Assembly: GCA_022829145.1 (NCBI GenBank)
Contig: CM040741.1
Location: forward strand, 40,842,534 to 40,906,533
Source of the DNA: Albula goreensis
Taxonomy: Eukaryota > Chordata > Actinopteri > Albuliformes > Albulidae
Reading direction: 5' to 3'
DNA: 64,000 nt
Shown: positions 24,401 through 39,400 of the stretch, one piece after another
How positions within the stretch are numbered: the first letter of the stretch is position 1
Layout of the letters: each line of letters opens with the position of its first letter
Translations under genes and position numbers: made by a program
The notes under the pieces: model-generated
Seen by the model: only the letters and a program-made list of their open reading frames with translations
The model's database searches: none
Told to the model about the DNA's origin: nothing

Positions 24401-27400
24401 CCTTAAAGACTTCATACTGAACTCGGAGGAGCAGAGAAATACGAGTATCACTCATTTGGGTCATCTTTCACTTCTGAAAATGTGTGAGAGTCCGCTATTC
24501 TGTTTACTTTAATTCCCTTTATCACTAAAATCATTATTTTATATGTTGTTGCAAGTGCAGTGAGACTGATTTTTTGTGCTCTGGATTACATGGTGTATAT
24601 TTTAGTTAAATCTGTGAGCTAATTCCAACATCCTTCATCTTTAATGGTTGAGTGAGGAGTTTCATGAGACTGCTGTACCCTCAATTCCCCTCTCTTAAGG
24701 TATGTGTGGTCGGAGAGAAGTGCTTTAATTTGACTGTATTAAACACACAGTTCTGGGACAGGGACCAATGGTTTCCTTTGCATAATTGGCCACTAAGGCT
24801 GGTGTGTGGGAACTTTGGAGATTAATACTTCAGTTCATTATCACACGAGGCCATTAAGTGAGATAATTGGGCATAATGATTCATCTGCATTTGAAAAAAA
24901 ATCTATTTGTCATTAGACTTTTTTTATTGGTGGACATGCATTCAAACTCATGCACAAATTATCGTAGCCTCTCCATTATAAAGCCAGTGGGATTAGTAAT
25001 TTATGAAGCTAATTTCAGTGAACCCTGTGCCCTAGACTGATGAGAGTTCGTACGCCATTAGAGGGCATTAACACTGTCCAGAGGTAAAGGATTCTGGAGT
25101 GATAAATAGAGACATAAAATCTATAGCATCTGCCAAGCATCATTGAAACCCAGTACACTGGCTTTACTCTCAATAATGACTAGTGGTATAATATGAAGGA
25201 ATTTGGATTAGTCCTATTCCTTATTCTTTAAAATGCCTGGTGCACTGACCCTCACAGCGAAAGAATTGGACTTCCTTTGATCCAGAGAAGAGAAGAATGA
25301 GGATATTTGTCTTTTATCCCACCACACTCTTCCAATCCATCCAAGCTACTGCTGGCCGTGTTTTAATACAGCTCAAATCACATTCACACCTCCTGTGCCA
25401 TGAAGATGTTGGTTGGTGTCGCTGAGTTTTTCCCTCTTTTTTTAAATCTTTAATAAGAAACTCGTTCCTCTGCCTGTGTTTGATGGGTGGCCCCGCCCTG
25501 ATGAGCCCTGGGAGTTGATGGGGTCTTGAGAATAAGCTCTCTGTGTGGAGTGGCAGAATGATGATGATGATGGTGATGACAGTGGACGCCTTTTCCACTC
25601 TTGATGCAGCCCGCCCGCCACAGTGGAGACAGAACAGCTGTGATTGGATCCCAGTAAAAAAATATACTCCTTTATCTGAAGTGCGACAGACGCACTATCA
25701 TTATAACACTCTCTAGAACCTTCTTTGCAACTCCCTATGCAAAAAATATATATATTTGTTAGGTCTAATTTATTTTAATTTTCATGTCAGACCAATTTCT
25801 TGTAATAGTGCAGGATGCTTCGCTTACAGTTGTACCATATTCATAAAAAAGCTCTATAAGTGGAAATGATTGAAAAGATGCTGAAACTGCACAAAAGGGC
25901 AGCTCTATAAATCTTTACCTGCTTTAATGTATTCTGTGTGTTACAAACAGATCAATAGTGCTAATCCACACTACAATATAAATGCGCAGTCCATTCAATA
26001 TCCTCTTTTAATGTAATCAGTCTGTGAAACAAAGAGTAACGTCAACTCTTTCAGTTGCTATCATGGGATGAATGATTAATGACTCTTCTTTTTTTCCCTT
26101 TTTATTTGGGTTTTTTTTTATCACTCCAAATCTCTTACCAAGAGGCAGTCATGAGCCCACCAGCTCACCCCCCGAGTTCCCATGGCGACAGGTAACATTT
26201 GATCCCGTCAATCCAGCCGCATGCAGAATGCCACCCCGTCGGGTTCCGGGGAAAGCCTGACAACCCACGGATTTGTAGACTCCCTCTCCTTCTGCAAATT
26301 CTAGCACACGTGTTTTGCTTGATATCTTTCCACCTGTCTTTCAGCTCCTGCAGTTTGCTGTTAAAGGGATGAGAGTTCCTTTAGCAGCACTTTCACCATC
26401 GCATTGCAGACTTTTAACTGAAATAAAAGTCTTCCGAATATGTCACTAAGTGTGTTTCCTGTAATTGACTTTTCTTTTCTCTAGCAGGAAAGAAAATATG
26501 TCTTGTGAATTCATTTGGTTCTAACAGAAAAAAGCATGTTTATTACTGTAGGCATATATGCTTGCACGATTGCATATATACTTAAATATGTGTACTTTCT
26601 GCACCATGCTACATTTTGCATGCTGGTAGTTATTTGAATCATGGGCACATACCATTTCTTACTAAACTGACTTCTGGTAAATGGCATAGATATCAATTGC
26701 AATACCCAACACAAGGTATTGACCATGATTCAGGTTCTCGTCTCTCTCTTGTATTAGAGTGCAGATATCATGAATGCATGGATGATGTTTCTATTGCTGT
26801 TCTTCTTGAAATAGTTTTTTCCTCCTGACAGAATTAAAAATATTTTTTTGTGGTAATTGAGAAATTGGCTCAGAGTGCTCTAGCTGAATGTTGTTATTTG
26901 GTGCTTTTTGTCATTCACTTTCAGAGAATACGAGGGTTAAGTTGGGTGAAGGGTAGCGTTAGATGAAAAATGGGGATAGCTCAAGCAAGCGTAATTTAGT
27001 CTGCACTTTGGGACCAACTGAGGCCAACTATATTACCAACCTCTTCAATTTTTGCATGCCCTGAGGTAAAAGAATGGTGCCAATCACTGTTCCATATGAC
27101 AGAACTAAATTATTTAAAATGTGTCTCAACACCTTTTATTCCACAAATTTGTGTGACTAAACAAAAAAGTTATGAAGGCAGGATAATGGTAATAGGCCTT
27201 TTGAAACATTAATTTAACGCATAACATAGCAGAAAAACAGTCATGATATTTTAACACTGCTCTTTAACACTAACTGCTCCATTTTGGTCATGTTACCATC
27301 AACATTTAGCCTCATATTTAATATTTGTATGTGGCACTTTGACCCAACAAATATTTTTGAACATGAGACGATTTTGTCAATTTCAGTGAGACAGGCGGTA

Positions 27401-30400
27401 ATGGGAATGCGAAGCATAATTATTGCAATCGTGTTATTTCTTAATTCAGCAGAACGTTAAAATATTAATTTCAGTTTATCCTTTTTCCGAGTAGTGGGCT
27501 TAAACAGTTTAGCTTCAGGATGCAATTAGAACGGAAATCATGATTTAGCTCTGTACCACCCTCAGGGCGCAGGATTTTTGTCTTTTTTTAATTTAAGTGC
27601 AACAAAGTAAACCTGAGAACAGTACATGTCATGTGACCTGCGCTTTGTCGACAGCAATTACGATTGCTACATTTATTGCATATTGAAACTCAAATTGTTG
27701 CTTGGTACTTATCAAACGAACAACATGAAAGAATACATGACTGATTTTGGACGATTCGATGAACAAACACTGAAACTGTGAATCAAGTTTTAAAAATGCG
27801 AATTTGCGGGTTTATTGTGGCCTGACCAATGTACATTTTATTTAAGTAAGTTAATACGTGCTTTTCCAAATTGACCGACACATTGCCGTTCTTAATTTCA
27901 CCAAGTCTCACATAGGTTTTATCTGCAGTATCAACAAGTGGTTTCAGGCATACTGACGCTTACAGGAAGTTAATCACTGTTCTTCTCGCCTTTTCAGGCC
28001 CTCACCTGAGACGGTACAGAAGAACAACAGCAGCAACACCGGAGTTATTCTGGATATTTCCGCACTCAAGATGACCGAGGTGGACTCGGAGGTTCCACCG
28101 CTTCCCCCTCGATACCGCTTTCGTGATCTACTGCTCGGAGACCAGTCCTTTCAGAACGACGACAGGTACTGTGCTGTTGCAGCGTGAGAAACTGCTTGAA
28201 CTGCTCGAGCCCCGTGATGGCGATAATGGAGCTGTCCGTTTCCGTAGTGCTGAACTCGAGAAATAAGCGAGAAGTCAAGGCGGTAGAATAGATTACCGGA
28301 TCCATGATCTGACATTCAGATAGGGTTGGATGTTTGATTTCACACATTAAGCCCATAGGCAACATGTGTTGGATTATTTACTTTTCGGTGGAATGGATCC
28401 AGATTAGTCAGATTTACTAAATACAATACATACTATGAAATAAATAAATAAAGCATCTAAACGAAGTATTTGGTTTCGGAAGCTACGCATAGTTACTAAT
28501 AGAAATTGAAGCGGAAATGGCTTGTATATAGTCCGATGAAACTGGCTGCATTGACGTAGATTTTTATTCAGTAGACTCTATGGTTGAGATCTGGATATGG
28601 GATGATGTGTAAACTAAGGGGCCATCCTTTTTACATAGAGCAAAAAAAAAAAAAAAAAAGAATGTTCAACGGATCTATGCTTACCTAAGCTTACTCAATA
28701 TCTGTCTAAGTCTGAAAATAAAATGGCCATTTACAAGCCCACAGAAGAGAGAGTTTCACTGAAGAACAGAAAATATGCTTTTAAATGGTTTGCTGTTTCA
28801 GTGCTATGATGGTGGCCTCCTGCAATCTTTTGCAACTGACAACCTGCTGTTCTGTGAAATTACACTGAGGAAATTGCACACAGTTTGTTTTATGACCTAC
28901 ACTAAGCCTCTCCTTGTCTATTTTGTCACATGGGTTGCCTAATTATTTAATGCATAGCTTGCAAACAAGGGAATAAGTTATAGATGATGTAATGTAAAGT
29001 ATGGACATCACATATGTAATGCGGGAAGAAAATATGAGATAATTTGTTTCAGAGACATTACAATAGACAAAGACCCAAGAGGCTGGTTGTCTCCCAAGAC
29101 AGTAATGATGACAAAAACATTGCTTAAATACACCCTGTGCTCCCTGGCTCTGTGAACTGAGATTGAGCCTCACCTGTTTGTACAGGCGAGTGTCTTCAGG
29201 GGTAGGCAACAAGCAACACTGATGGCTGAGCTATTTGTGTCCCCTGCTGTGAAAAGTGAGGCTGTTTTCCATCACATTCAGTTTCCATGTGAGTGTATTG
29301 TCTTTTCAGTCACGGCATTTCTGTGGCGATGATGCGTTCTGTATCAGCAGTCGTTGTGAATAGCTTTTCCGAGGAGCTCTATTGATTTAGGCTGTTGCTG
29401 CAAACGCTGATGACTGTGAAGCGCAAACACTGCAGGCAGTGGTGTGTGAAAGCCTGATTGCAATTTTTACCTGTAGAATTGTAAGCCGTTACCTGTATTG
29501 TAAGCCGTTGACTGTAATAATGGAGGCATTGTCATCATTTTGGGAAAAGGATATTTCTTCTCTCTAAGAGAGTGAGGGAGATTAATGTAGAAGTGAAATA
29601 AACAGCATCCAGCAGAGGTATTGCAAAGTAAGCATCACAATGGTAAGTCAGTCTTGAACGATATACCTTTAACGACAAGCCTTTAACGATGTCTTTAACA
29701 ATTTGTCTCTGCCAATAAGCCTTATTTCTTTCATCCACTCACAAAAGGATTCTCTACCACCATTTACTTTTTGAAGTGAGTAGTTCTCTCTGTCTTGCAG
29801 CTTTATTACATTTTGAAGTATAGATTTTTTGTGGCATGTCTGTGCGGTGAGCTTTAGATACAGTTTTGTGCAGAGTAATGCCTTTGGGCTGAACGATGTG
29901 GTCAGAGACTACATGGAGGACAGCTTTCTATTAGGGGATGGAAGCAACATTCAGTGCCATTTTCTTTTTATGTATGAGTACAAAATATTTTCTGACACCT
30001 AAACCTTATTCTTGTGTCCAGGAACTGGTGGTAAGAGGAGCTAAAATGCCCCCATATGGTTTCATAGAAAATCTTCCATTGAAATTAAAATGAATTGGCA
30101 GGACCAACCCCTTGAGATGTAGCATTTTGTTTTGAGGATGTTGTGTGAAATCACACGTGATGAAATAAATGTGGATTTACAAAAAAAAAAAACAGAAATG
30201 GAAGTGATATACACAAGATTTTCCCATTTGTCATACAATAACAATACTTAAAACATTCCATTCACAGGATCCTGTAGTTCAGAGCCAACAAAGTGAGCAG
30301 GAAATATAGAGGAAATCTATGAGACACAAACACACTGTATATCTTATCGCTCAGTATTAAATTGTGAGTATTAAATTTGCTCTATATGTATTGGAGTTGA

Positions 30401-33400
30401 CATAATGTGAGAGCGAACACGTGAACATGTGAGCTTCAGTACAGAAGATTAGGTCAGTCCCCCAGAGCCAGTGCATGGTATGATTAGCTTTTTCAGCTAG
30501 GGACCTGGGTCTACAGCTCAGGGCACTAATTTGATCTCTTGTTGCTCTCAGCAGAAAAGGGTCACAGTTTAAAAGCAGCAGGAGATCCGCTAGCTTTACA
30601 TTAACTTTGTGATTTTATGTGGATGAGTGCTTATCAGTAGCCTGAGGCTTGTGTGAAACTTGAGAATGGGAGAATGTTGCTGAGAATCTACCTGAGAAGA
30701 TGACATCATCGTCTAGAGTTATAGCAAGTGCAGGATTAGTTCTCTTGTTTGCCTCCTGGTCATTGACCTAAAACAAACTAATCATGTCTCTCAGTGGCAT
30801 ATGTGGACACATACTGTACATACACACTGTTGCACACAAGAATGCATGCAATAGCAGGCCAATAGATAGAGAGTACCTTGACAGTATGGCTTTGGATTGT
30901 GGGAGTAAACAAGAGTATAGTACCAAAACAGCAAAGCACACCAGGGCCACCCAGAGTAAGCCCAGCTTCACAGAGCCCTTTACCTGCTGTACGAGCTGTA
31001 TGCTGTAATGCTAACAGAAAACAACTAACTCTCAGGACCTTTTATCGAAATAGTTTTACAAGTGTAGAACCTATTCAATTATAAGTGTGAAATTAAACTC
31101 CAGTATACCTGATGCTGCAGATTAAAATGGAATTGGGTGAATGTCTTCAGCTTTCACCTGCCTGTCAGCTGAGACTGACAGTGCCACGCGCTCACCTTCA
31201 GCACAGGACCCTAATCCTCAGGACACAATGTGGCCAGTGCAGGGCCAGTAAAGGGCATTCCCATCAGACAACAGATGTTCCCATAAGCCTCGGCTTGATC
31301 GATATTACTCAGTCTCCCAACAGCCCTTTCTCTGGCTCAGCGGGCGTGTCAGTACAGCGGCAGTCGCACAGCCTTTCTGACACTTAAGGCAGGAGTGTGG
31401 GTGTTGAGAGAGGGAATCTCCACGCTGTGCTGTCATTATCTCTGGGTCTGCATTAACAGGGCCTGGCAGTGGTTAGCTGCGTGGGTGGGAAGATGAATTT
31501 GCTCTACTGTCACCCAGGGCGATGGATGACTGATTAAATCTTTTGCATCAGTTTATTTATTTATTTGTTTATTTATTTTATGGGGGGGTGTCCCCCCTGT
31601 ATTGTTTGTCAAATCATTTAATTGTGCTTTGTTCACTTTGACACCGCTGTGTTTGTTGAAAGATCATTTGGGATGAAGTGTGTTAATTGTGCACTATTAA
31701 TGTCTGTCATTACTGCTGTAAAGATGTGTCATGTTTTAAACCCAGCCCATTTGAAATTCCACCACATAGTGTCTGAAAATGTGGAGAACTGAGCCATCTG
31801 TGAATAATCTGTGTATGTGACAACACTAAGCTTTAAGCTAAGGTTCACTCCAGAACCTTTGGCCATGGAAATACTTAGAATCACAAGTGGATTCAAATTC
31901 ACAAAGGTCACAGATTGCCTGTTTAACTAAGGCTTTCATGGAAGAAAGTGTGAAGTTTAACAATACAGTTTTGTCCAATTTGTTCAAATATCACCAGATA
32001 TCCCTGGAACATTGTTTTTTCTGAAATAGGATTCTTAATTCATTTCAGTCCTGAGAATCTCTTTTGAGGGCATTATATATAATATTATATTGTATAATTG
32101 TTATATTATGTTGTATCCTAAACCCGATGAGTTGTCAACATTGGATGTACTGTATAGATACAAAACAACCAGACACTGAGAGTGAGATTATAAATGGGGA
32201 TCTAGGTGGAAATTATTGTACTGTACTTTACCTCATTGTTTGATGGAACTCAATCCTTTATCATTCAATCAACACATCATTATAAATGAGAGAAGGAGGT
32301 GAAGAAGCTGCACTATTAATGAAAACTAGGGGCAACATGGAGAGATTCACATGAGTCAATAGACAAGGGAGGATACTTGATGGAGGATAAAGTCTGAAAA
32401 CTCTTCCTATGCCATAATTACCATGGCTAGCCAAACTATACAAATATAGTGTATAGACATAACCACAGAAGGGTATCCACAGTAGATTAGATATAACAAA
32501 TATTGCACAAATAGCCTGGTCTGCATACTTAATCAAATGCTTTCCTGAAAAGTGACAATTGCGTTTCATCTCTGATTATTTGATCTTCAATTAAAAATGA
32601 ATTCAAGTAAAAATCGTACACACATGCATTGAATAATAATGGTAGGGTAAGCTGTGAGCTAAGAAATCAAGAGATAGATGTTACATGCCTTAGCATGTAG
32701 ATCATAAGCCACAGGCTTCATGCTGTGCCACACTAGATCACAAATCCTCTGACACAAGCATCAGTGCCATTTGATCTGTACAGCCTGCCTGCGCCATCTG
32801 ATGATGTCATGAAGAAGGTTTCCTTTTCATATGTTTAATAAAATTCTTTAGGCATCATTGCAGCGCTTAGAATCTGGGAAGAAAGAGCAAGGCAACCACC
32901 TGTGTTTCCCTTAGGACCTTCCATTCATTCAGCTTAAAGACACACAAAGCCAATTTGCAGCCGGCTCAAAGGGGAGGTATGTGTCCCCTTCCGTGGGAGA
33001 ACGGCTTGACCTTCCAGCAGTCATTTCTGCTCAGCTGTCATGAGGTGTGCCCATGAGACAGCTTCCCTTCATTCTTTGAACCTCCTTATGTAATGTTTGC
33101 CTCTGAAAGGATTTTTATTGAAATATCAGGGATGTCCTTGCTAAAAAGCATGACATGCACTTTATCACTCCCTCCCACTGGGGCTCATAACCTTGTCAAA
33201 GATAAAGTCTGCGCTGTAACCCCGCTTGGCAATTACTATCGCAAACATGCAATCACCAATGAGCAAAAATATGCTTCTTGCTGTCACACGCTAAAGCACT
33301 TGGCCTTGTGCACTGTTATTGTGTCTCTTTTAAATGAGGATTGCATTTGAAGACTTTCTTTTTGCAAAAACTTTTTCATTCTTTAAAAAAAAACACAATG

Positions 33401-36400
33401 GAGGTGCGTTCTTTTATTCATAATACAGCTGGCTCACGGCAGGATTTTGAGAAAACTTCTGAAAGAACTACTTTCTGTATGCCTACTTCTTTTTTTGTAC
33501 GCGTCTCCTTATTGAAATCATTACCACCTACCATGTTGTAAATGAATGCACGTGTCAAAGACCCTTTTGTAACAGAGGGAGTGGTGACTCAGAGGCATTT
33601 GATAAGCATCGAGAACACTTCAGATGAGCAGGGTGACTGTGAAAGAGGGAGGGAAGATGTCAGGTCCCCTCAGAGAGTTTCTCTTCACAGCCACTTACCT
33701 GGTGGGACCACCGGAAGAGTCCGGAAAGTCAGATGTATCAGACAGAGATATGATTTGCCGCTGTTTATCATGTTGGCATAATACGTCCCGTGGGCGAGCA
33801 TTATAAGTGGTCTGGATGCCAGTGCGGGTCAACACTTCAGCTCTGTCCCTGCGCTGTCTCTGGACCGAGGCGCTGGATTAATCACCGCGAACGTGGGCGA
33901 GATCAAATTAACCCACGTGGGGGTTCTGTATCCTGTGCCAAGCAATTAGTGTCCCCTGCCTGAAGAGGACCAGTGAAAGGGATGAAAAGTAACCCCTCTC
34001 CAGCAGCGGCTTAGACACGCTGTATTTCCTGATGACATTTCAAGGAAAGCCACTTCCCCTGGAGTTCCTGCAGCACATTTATTTTCCACAACCATGAGTG
34101 CAAAAACACACAATGTATGGATCATATCCGTATCTCTGATTTAACATTATTCACATTCATTCCATACAGTCAGTCAAACTGTTACATCATGTAGAAAGTG
34201 GCAAAAACAACCTGTTCCCTCTTAACAGATTTTTACTGTATGCATGTGATCTTCAAAAGCATGAAAAACTTTTTTTGGATGTATTATCCTTGGAAGGCTC
34301 TTGTTGATCGCTCTTTTGATTTATGTGGTTTTTTATGATGCTGAATCTCTGGCCACTTTGGAATTGAAATCTCAGAGTCTGTACTGAGGATTATGGGATG
34401 TGCTTTCGCTGGGGCTCTGGCACTCACACTTTAATTAGCTGCTTAATGAAAGAATGTGACTAACAGCCCATGAGTATATTTCACATTTCTATTGAAATTA
34501 TTTCCCAGGAAAATTTCAATAAGTGTAAGAAAGTAAAACAATGACAAAAATGTTTTGTTTGGATGGTGGATAACCACACTTCTGTCTTTGGTAGGCATTC
34601 TCTAAATCCTTGATGCATCAGACTAAGTCCTTCTGTGGCATTCTGTTGCCCCTAGCTGTGTAACTGTTCAAGAAATAGCTGGAATCTTTCTCCAGACCAG
34701 ATGACACCCTGTATTTCTTCAATTTGTATTTTTTATGTAAGCTAGTTAGTTCTTGTCAAATACTTTCCCTGGATTTGACTTTCTATTTCTATCAATGTAT
34801 TGACATAAATTGTTTGTCTCAAGTTGAGTCAAAATCTATCTAGGTAACTTCCCTGTCTTTAATATTTCATCTAAGTATTTCTGTACTGTGCCACTCTGTA
34901 AGCAGTGAGGCAATGGATACCTTTTTTCATGGTGTTTGGTCTGACTTGGTTTGTAAAATGAGCCCACAGCAGTCCTGAGTCAAGGCTTTTGAGGCGGTGA
35001 GGAAGTAAAACAAAAAAAAAAGTCTCTGAAAAGCAGTATAAGAGTGCCGTGGGTGATGGCTGGAACCGTGGTGTGGGGAGAGATGATGAGGAAGATTGCT
35101 GTGTGGCTCCAAGCTGTTTAAAGAGGAAAGGAGGAGAGGTTGTTTGTGTGGAGAGATAGAGAGGAAAGGGTTAGCGGACTGAGTGGCACTTCAATGCAAT
35201 CTGAAATGCAATGTCTGCCCTCCAGTTCTTACACTTGATAGAAAAACTCAGTATAGAAAGATTGTGAACATTATATAACAGCTTCATATTGGTTCAGTTG
35301 AGGGACAATGAGCACAGGGTCTGCATAATGATAAAGTATAATAATTAGAATCATGAGTCTAATCAGAATCAGAGTCTGAAAAATAGCTTGTGTGTTCAGA
35401 ATTAGCTTAATTCCTTGAATGTCCTAATTTTCATTTGTCGAACAAAAGTTACAGAGCAAGTTCCAGTGGAGGAGGTACTAATGTTTGCTACTGGGTTGAC
35501 TCGACCACTTGTGTTGTATCCATTTAATATTTTCAAACCACTTCGCTGTAAATTTCTCATTGTTCCTACTGTAGTGGCATAATCACATATTTTGACTCCT
35601 ATTGATGAGTCCATCGTGAATAACCCACCATTGTGAGAATTTTGCTTCAAGCATTTCACATTCAGTGATAAGAACAAGCATTCATCTTTTTCGTTGTCTC
35701 ACTCATAGCAGATTAAGAGGAAATAATGAAAATTAAATTCAACTTGCTTGTTTTGTAAAGTCTCCACCCACCCTACTGTGCCTATTGTTCAATGCATACA
35801 TAGCATTTGTTTTTCAGGTATTTCAGTTTTTTTTTTTTCAGATTAAATGTATTCAAATTAAAGAGGCTTTTGTATAAAAATATAGGTAATGTTTCAACGA
35901 TAGATGTTTTGTATGGGACTGCCAGGCACTTTGTCTTTTGTTGTCATGCATCTGAAATATCACAATGCCCTTTGTTTGTCGGTAGTGATGTTTTGTTAGT
36001 GTGCAAGGCACACAGGGAGTGGGGCTGTCTTGCATAATGAAATTTGATAGGTTATTATAAAGAATAGCTTGTGCTGTCTGTTTGCTCAGCCATTGCTTAT
36101 CACTGACAGACGGTACACTTTTCTCCTCAATAGTCCTGCGCTACAAGTAAATACAGACACGCACACAAACACACACACGTAATTGTAGAGGCTCCAGTGA
36201 ATAAAAGCAGCTGCTGATAACCTCTCTGCTTTCTGCTGCAGTTGTTCCCAATCTTCTTGTAACTGCTGCTTTCATAATCTCCTGTTCCTACTGGTCTGAG
36301 TCTCAAGATGGTGATTGTTTTGTTCCAGGGGCCAAGCAATAAACCCACTGATCCCTGAACAGCTGCACTGCTTTCATTTACATCTCATCTCCATGTCAGC

Positions 36401-39400
36401 AAGGAAGAATCGTGGCAAATCAGCGGTTAAATAGCTTCTTGAGTTTCTTAACAGCTAATTGTTACAGCATTGCCAAAGCCTATAATATTTCATTTTATGA
36501 TATTGCTCTATGGGGAAAATCAATAGCCACTTGTATAGCAGTGTTTATTCAAATGGAGCATGAAGGTTTTACAATACAATATTACAACATCTTCAATATC
36601 AATCGGTGTGTTGATAATGTGATTCATTTTTGATTTGCGTTTACTTTGATCTGTATCCCCCAGCAACCACAGGTTGTAACTGTTGTTTCTATATCCACAA
36701 AAAGCAGTATTCCTAAATACCGATCAACTGACAAGACAGTATATATCATAGTCCTAAAACCTTTTGTATCAAAGAAGATTTAAAAGAATAAAAATATTCT
36801 TCAGGATTGATTTTTCACTAGCGTTATATATAACTGTATTTGGTTTTCAACCAGCATTATTAGTTGTTGAGATAGGAGGCATTCAGAATACATTGGGATG
36901 GATAACATGAACTGGATAATCTGATTTTGTGTGATTTTCATGGGAATTGCTTCTTTGCTTTGATGATCTCTGATGGTCCTCCAAGGGAAAAAAACATATA
37001 TTAATAGCTGTAGTCATACCTGGGTCAGAGTGGTCCTCCTTTATAGGTCGGTTTATCTGCACTCTGTGTTAATGTGCGGGTCAGACCGGTCCTGTTCTCT
37101 GCGACAGTGTTGTAGCCTGAGCAGACAGCAGCTCTGGCGCCGGGGGCGATCTGACCTGTTGTAACTCGTTGCGACAGCAGCTTTTTTTTAAATCGTGGTC
37201 CTCGGTTCCCATCTGCTGCTCATGGAGAGGAAGTGATGCATGACCAGTGATTACCAAGCGGACTGCCTGAGCGCGATGTCCCCTCTGCGAGGTGTGCTTC
37301 GTGACGCATCGCCCTCGTCTCCTGCATCACGGCTTAAGCAAAGTAATCGCATCATCTCTACTTTGTTTCATGGGGAAACTCTCAATTTCTTAGTTTGGTT
37401 TGAGTCAGTGACTAATACAATGTTTCACCTGCACTTTATGGTCTGTTTTTGCCATGAGGATATTATTTTCCTCTCCTCTGAATTTTCCTCACCAATTAAA
37501 TCTTCCAGTTTAAACATTGCTGCCTACATGCCTGGTTCTCCCTATTTGTTGAAGTTCTGTTTTAGAAGTGAATGAAACCACCCTTTGGATTCCTCTAAAT
37601 AATATGTGTGCTATATTTATTTATACATTAGTATGCATAGTATATTACCAGATTGGTGGTACAGGGTTAAGTCTATGGTGCTTCCACTCTTGCAGTTTGG
37701 ACAGTGTTTCTGAAAAGGAGAGCCCCCTACAGGGTGAATGTAATATGACAAGGTATCCCTGCACTTCACAGTGTAGCCACATGGAGTCTCTATATCCTCT
37801 GTTGTGCAGCCTCTATGTCTGTCTTCTTGAATCACACTTCTTAAATCAGGAACAAGCATGGGGATTTTCTCCTTAAATTTGATAGCATGTACACAATAAT
37901 CTGAAACATTCCCATTGGATACTACAATACACAGAAAAGTACCACTACCTTTGAGGGAGCTGTTGGAGGAAGTTGAAATAAACCTCAGACTGTGGTGCTT
38001 TGGTATGTCAAAGTGGAGTCATTTCAATGGTTTACTGGCTCAGAAACTGCAAGCAGAGAGGGCCACTCTATGCATTTATGTTTTGGGATAATACGTGTGT
38101 AGCATGGGAGTCATCCTCTGACATTTGATTCAACATGAGAGTTCAAGCATATAATGGAGAAACAGAAACCCTATATGCTGACAGTATATGCTGCTCCTTC
38201 CCTGTCTCCTTCCCAAATGAAAACAAATCTAAGCAAACCTATTGAAGAATAAAGGCTGAGTGAGGCTGTGGACTGAGTTATGACAAGAGCAAGCGAGCTG
38301 TTTGTCACATGTCACTAGTTTACGGGTACATACGCGCTGGAGCCGCCACAGTCACAGGCAGAGGTGAGGAGCAAAGCCTCACTCAGCTGCGAGGCACACG
38401 TCAGTTTGAATTTATTTCTGGTCACAGCAATGTTGCTGTGGCAACAGGAAGAGGAGCCGTACAGAGACAAGCGACACAGGCAGAGAGGATTAGACAATGG
38501 CAGAAAGTTCAGAGTCTCACAAAAATGCCTTTGTGTTGAAATTGTTTTGTACTCTGGCACATTTTATTTTTAGACAAGTTTTTCACTGGGTATTTATCTT
38601 AATATTTAGTCATCACATGTACTGTACTTCTGATATATGCATGTATGAATGGCAAAGGTATCTTAGCTACTTGTATAGAAGTCTAAATATTTTTTAACAT
38701 ACTACAAATGACATGAATATGAATCGTGGCTCTTTCACAAGGCAAATTACAGCCTCTAAGGTCTGTACATTTGATATGCAAACCGTCAGTTTGCCTGTCA
38801 AATTGGCTGGAATACTCATATGTGGAAAGCAGAAAGAGGCATGTGGCAATATTTACTGGACTTATTTCACATGAATGATTCAGTCATTTAAAAACATCCC
38901 TGTTTCATTCAGTATCCGTGTCATGTTACGGTAGGTGTTGCTTTTTCTTCTGTGAATCAGTGATGACTACTTCTGCAACCTGTGCAAAACACTCTGTCAG
39001 AATCAACTGCATTGAAAGGTACACAGACCTCAGCACTCAAAACTGCTCTGCGGCTATAACATGCTGTATTGTAGTGCAGTGGAAACTTATATTGGCTGAA
39101 TGTTAATACTATGTACTGTGATCAAGGAACAAGGGTAACCCTGTATTGCCATATGTATTGTAACACTATATCCATTGCATGCATTCATATACAAATATTT
39201 CTCCATCAGACCAGCTGACAGTGCAGTTTGTTGGAATACTTTGACATTTTGTGCAGCAAATCAACCAAGTTTTTGAAGTAAGTAATATTTCATTCATCTG
39301 AAGTCATTCCAATTGAACAGTCCAAAATAATCAATATTCTTCATCTGAAAAAAAGTGAGAATCAGTATTGATCTGTATTTATAAAGTACTGGCCTTCCAA

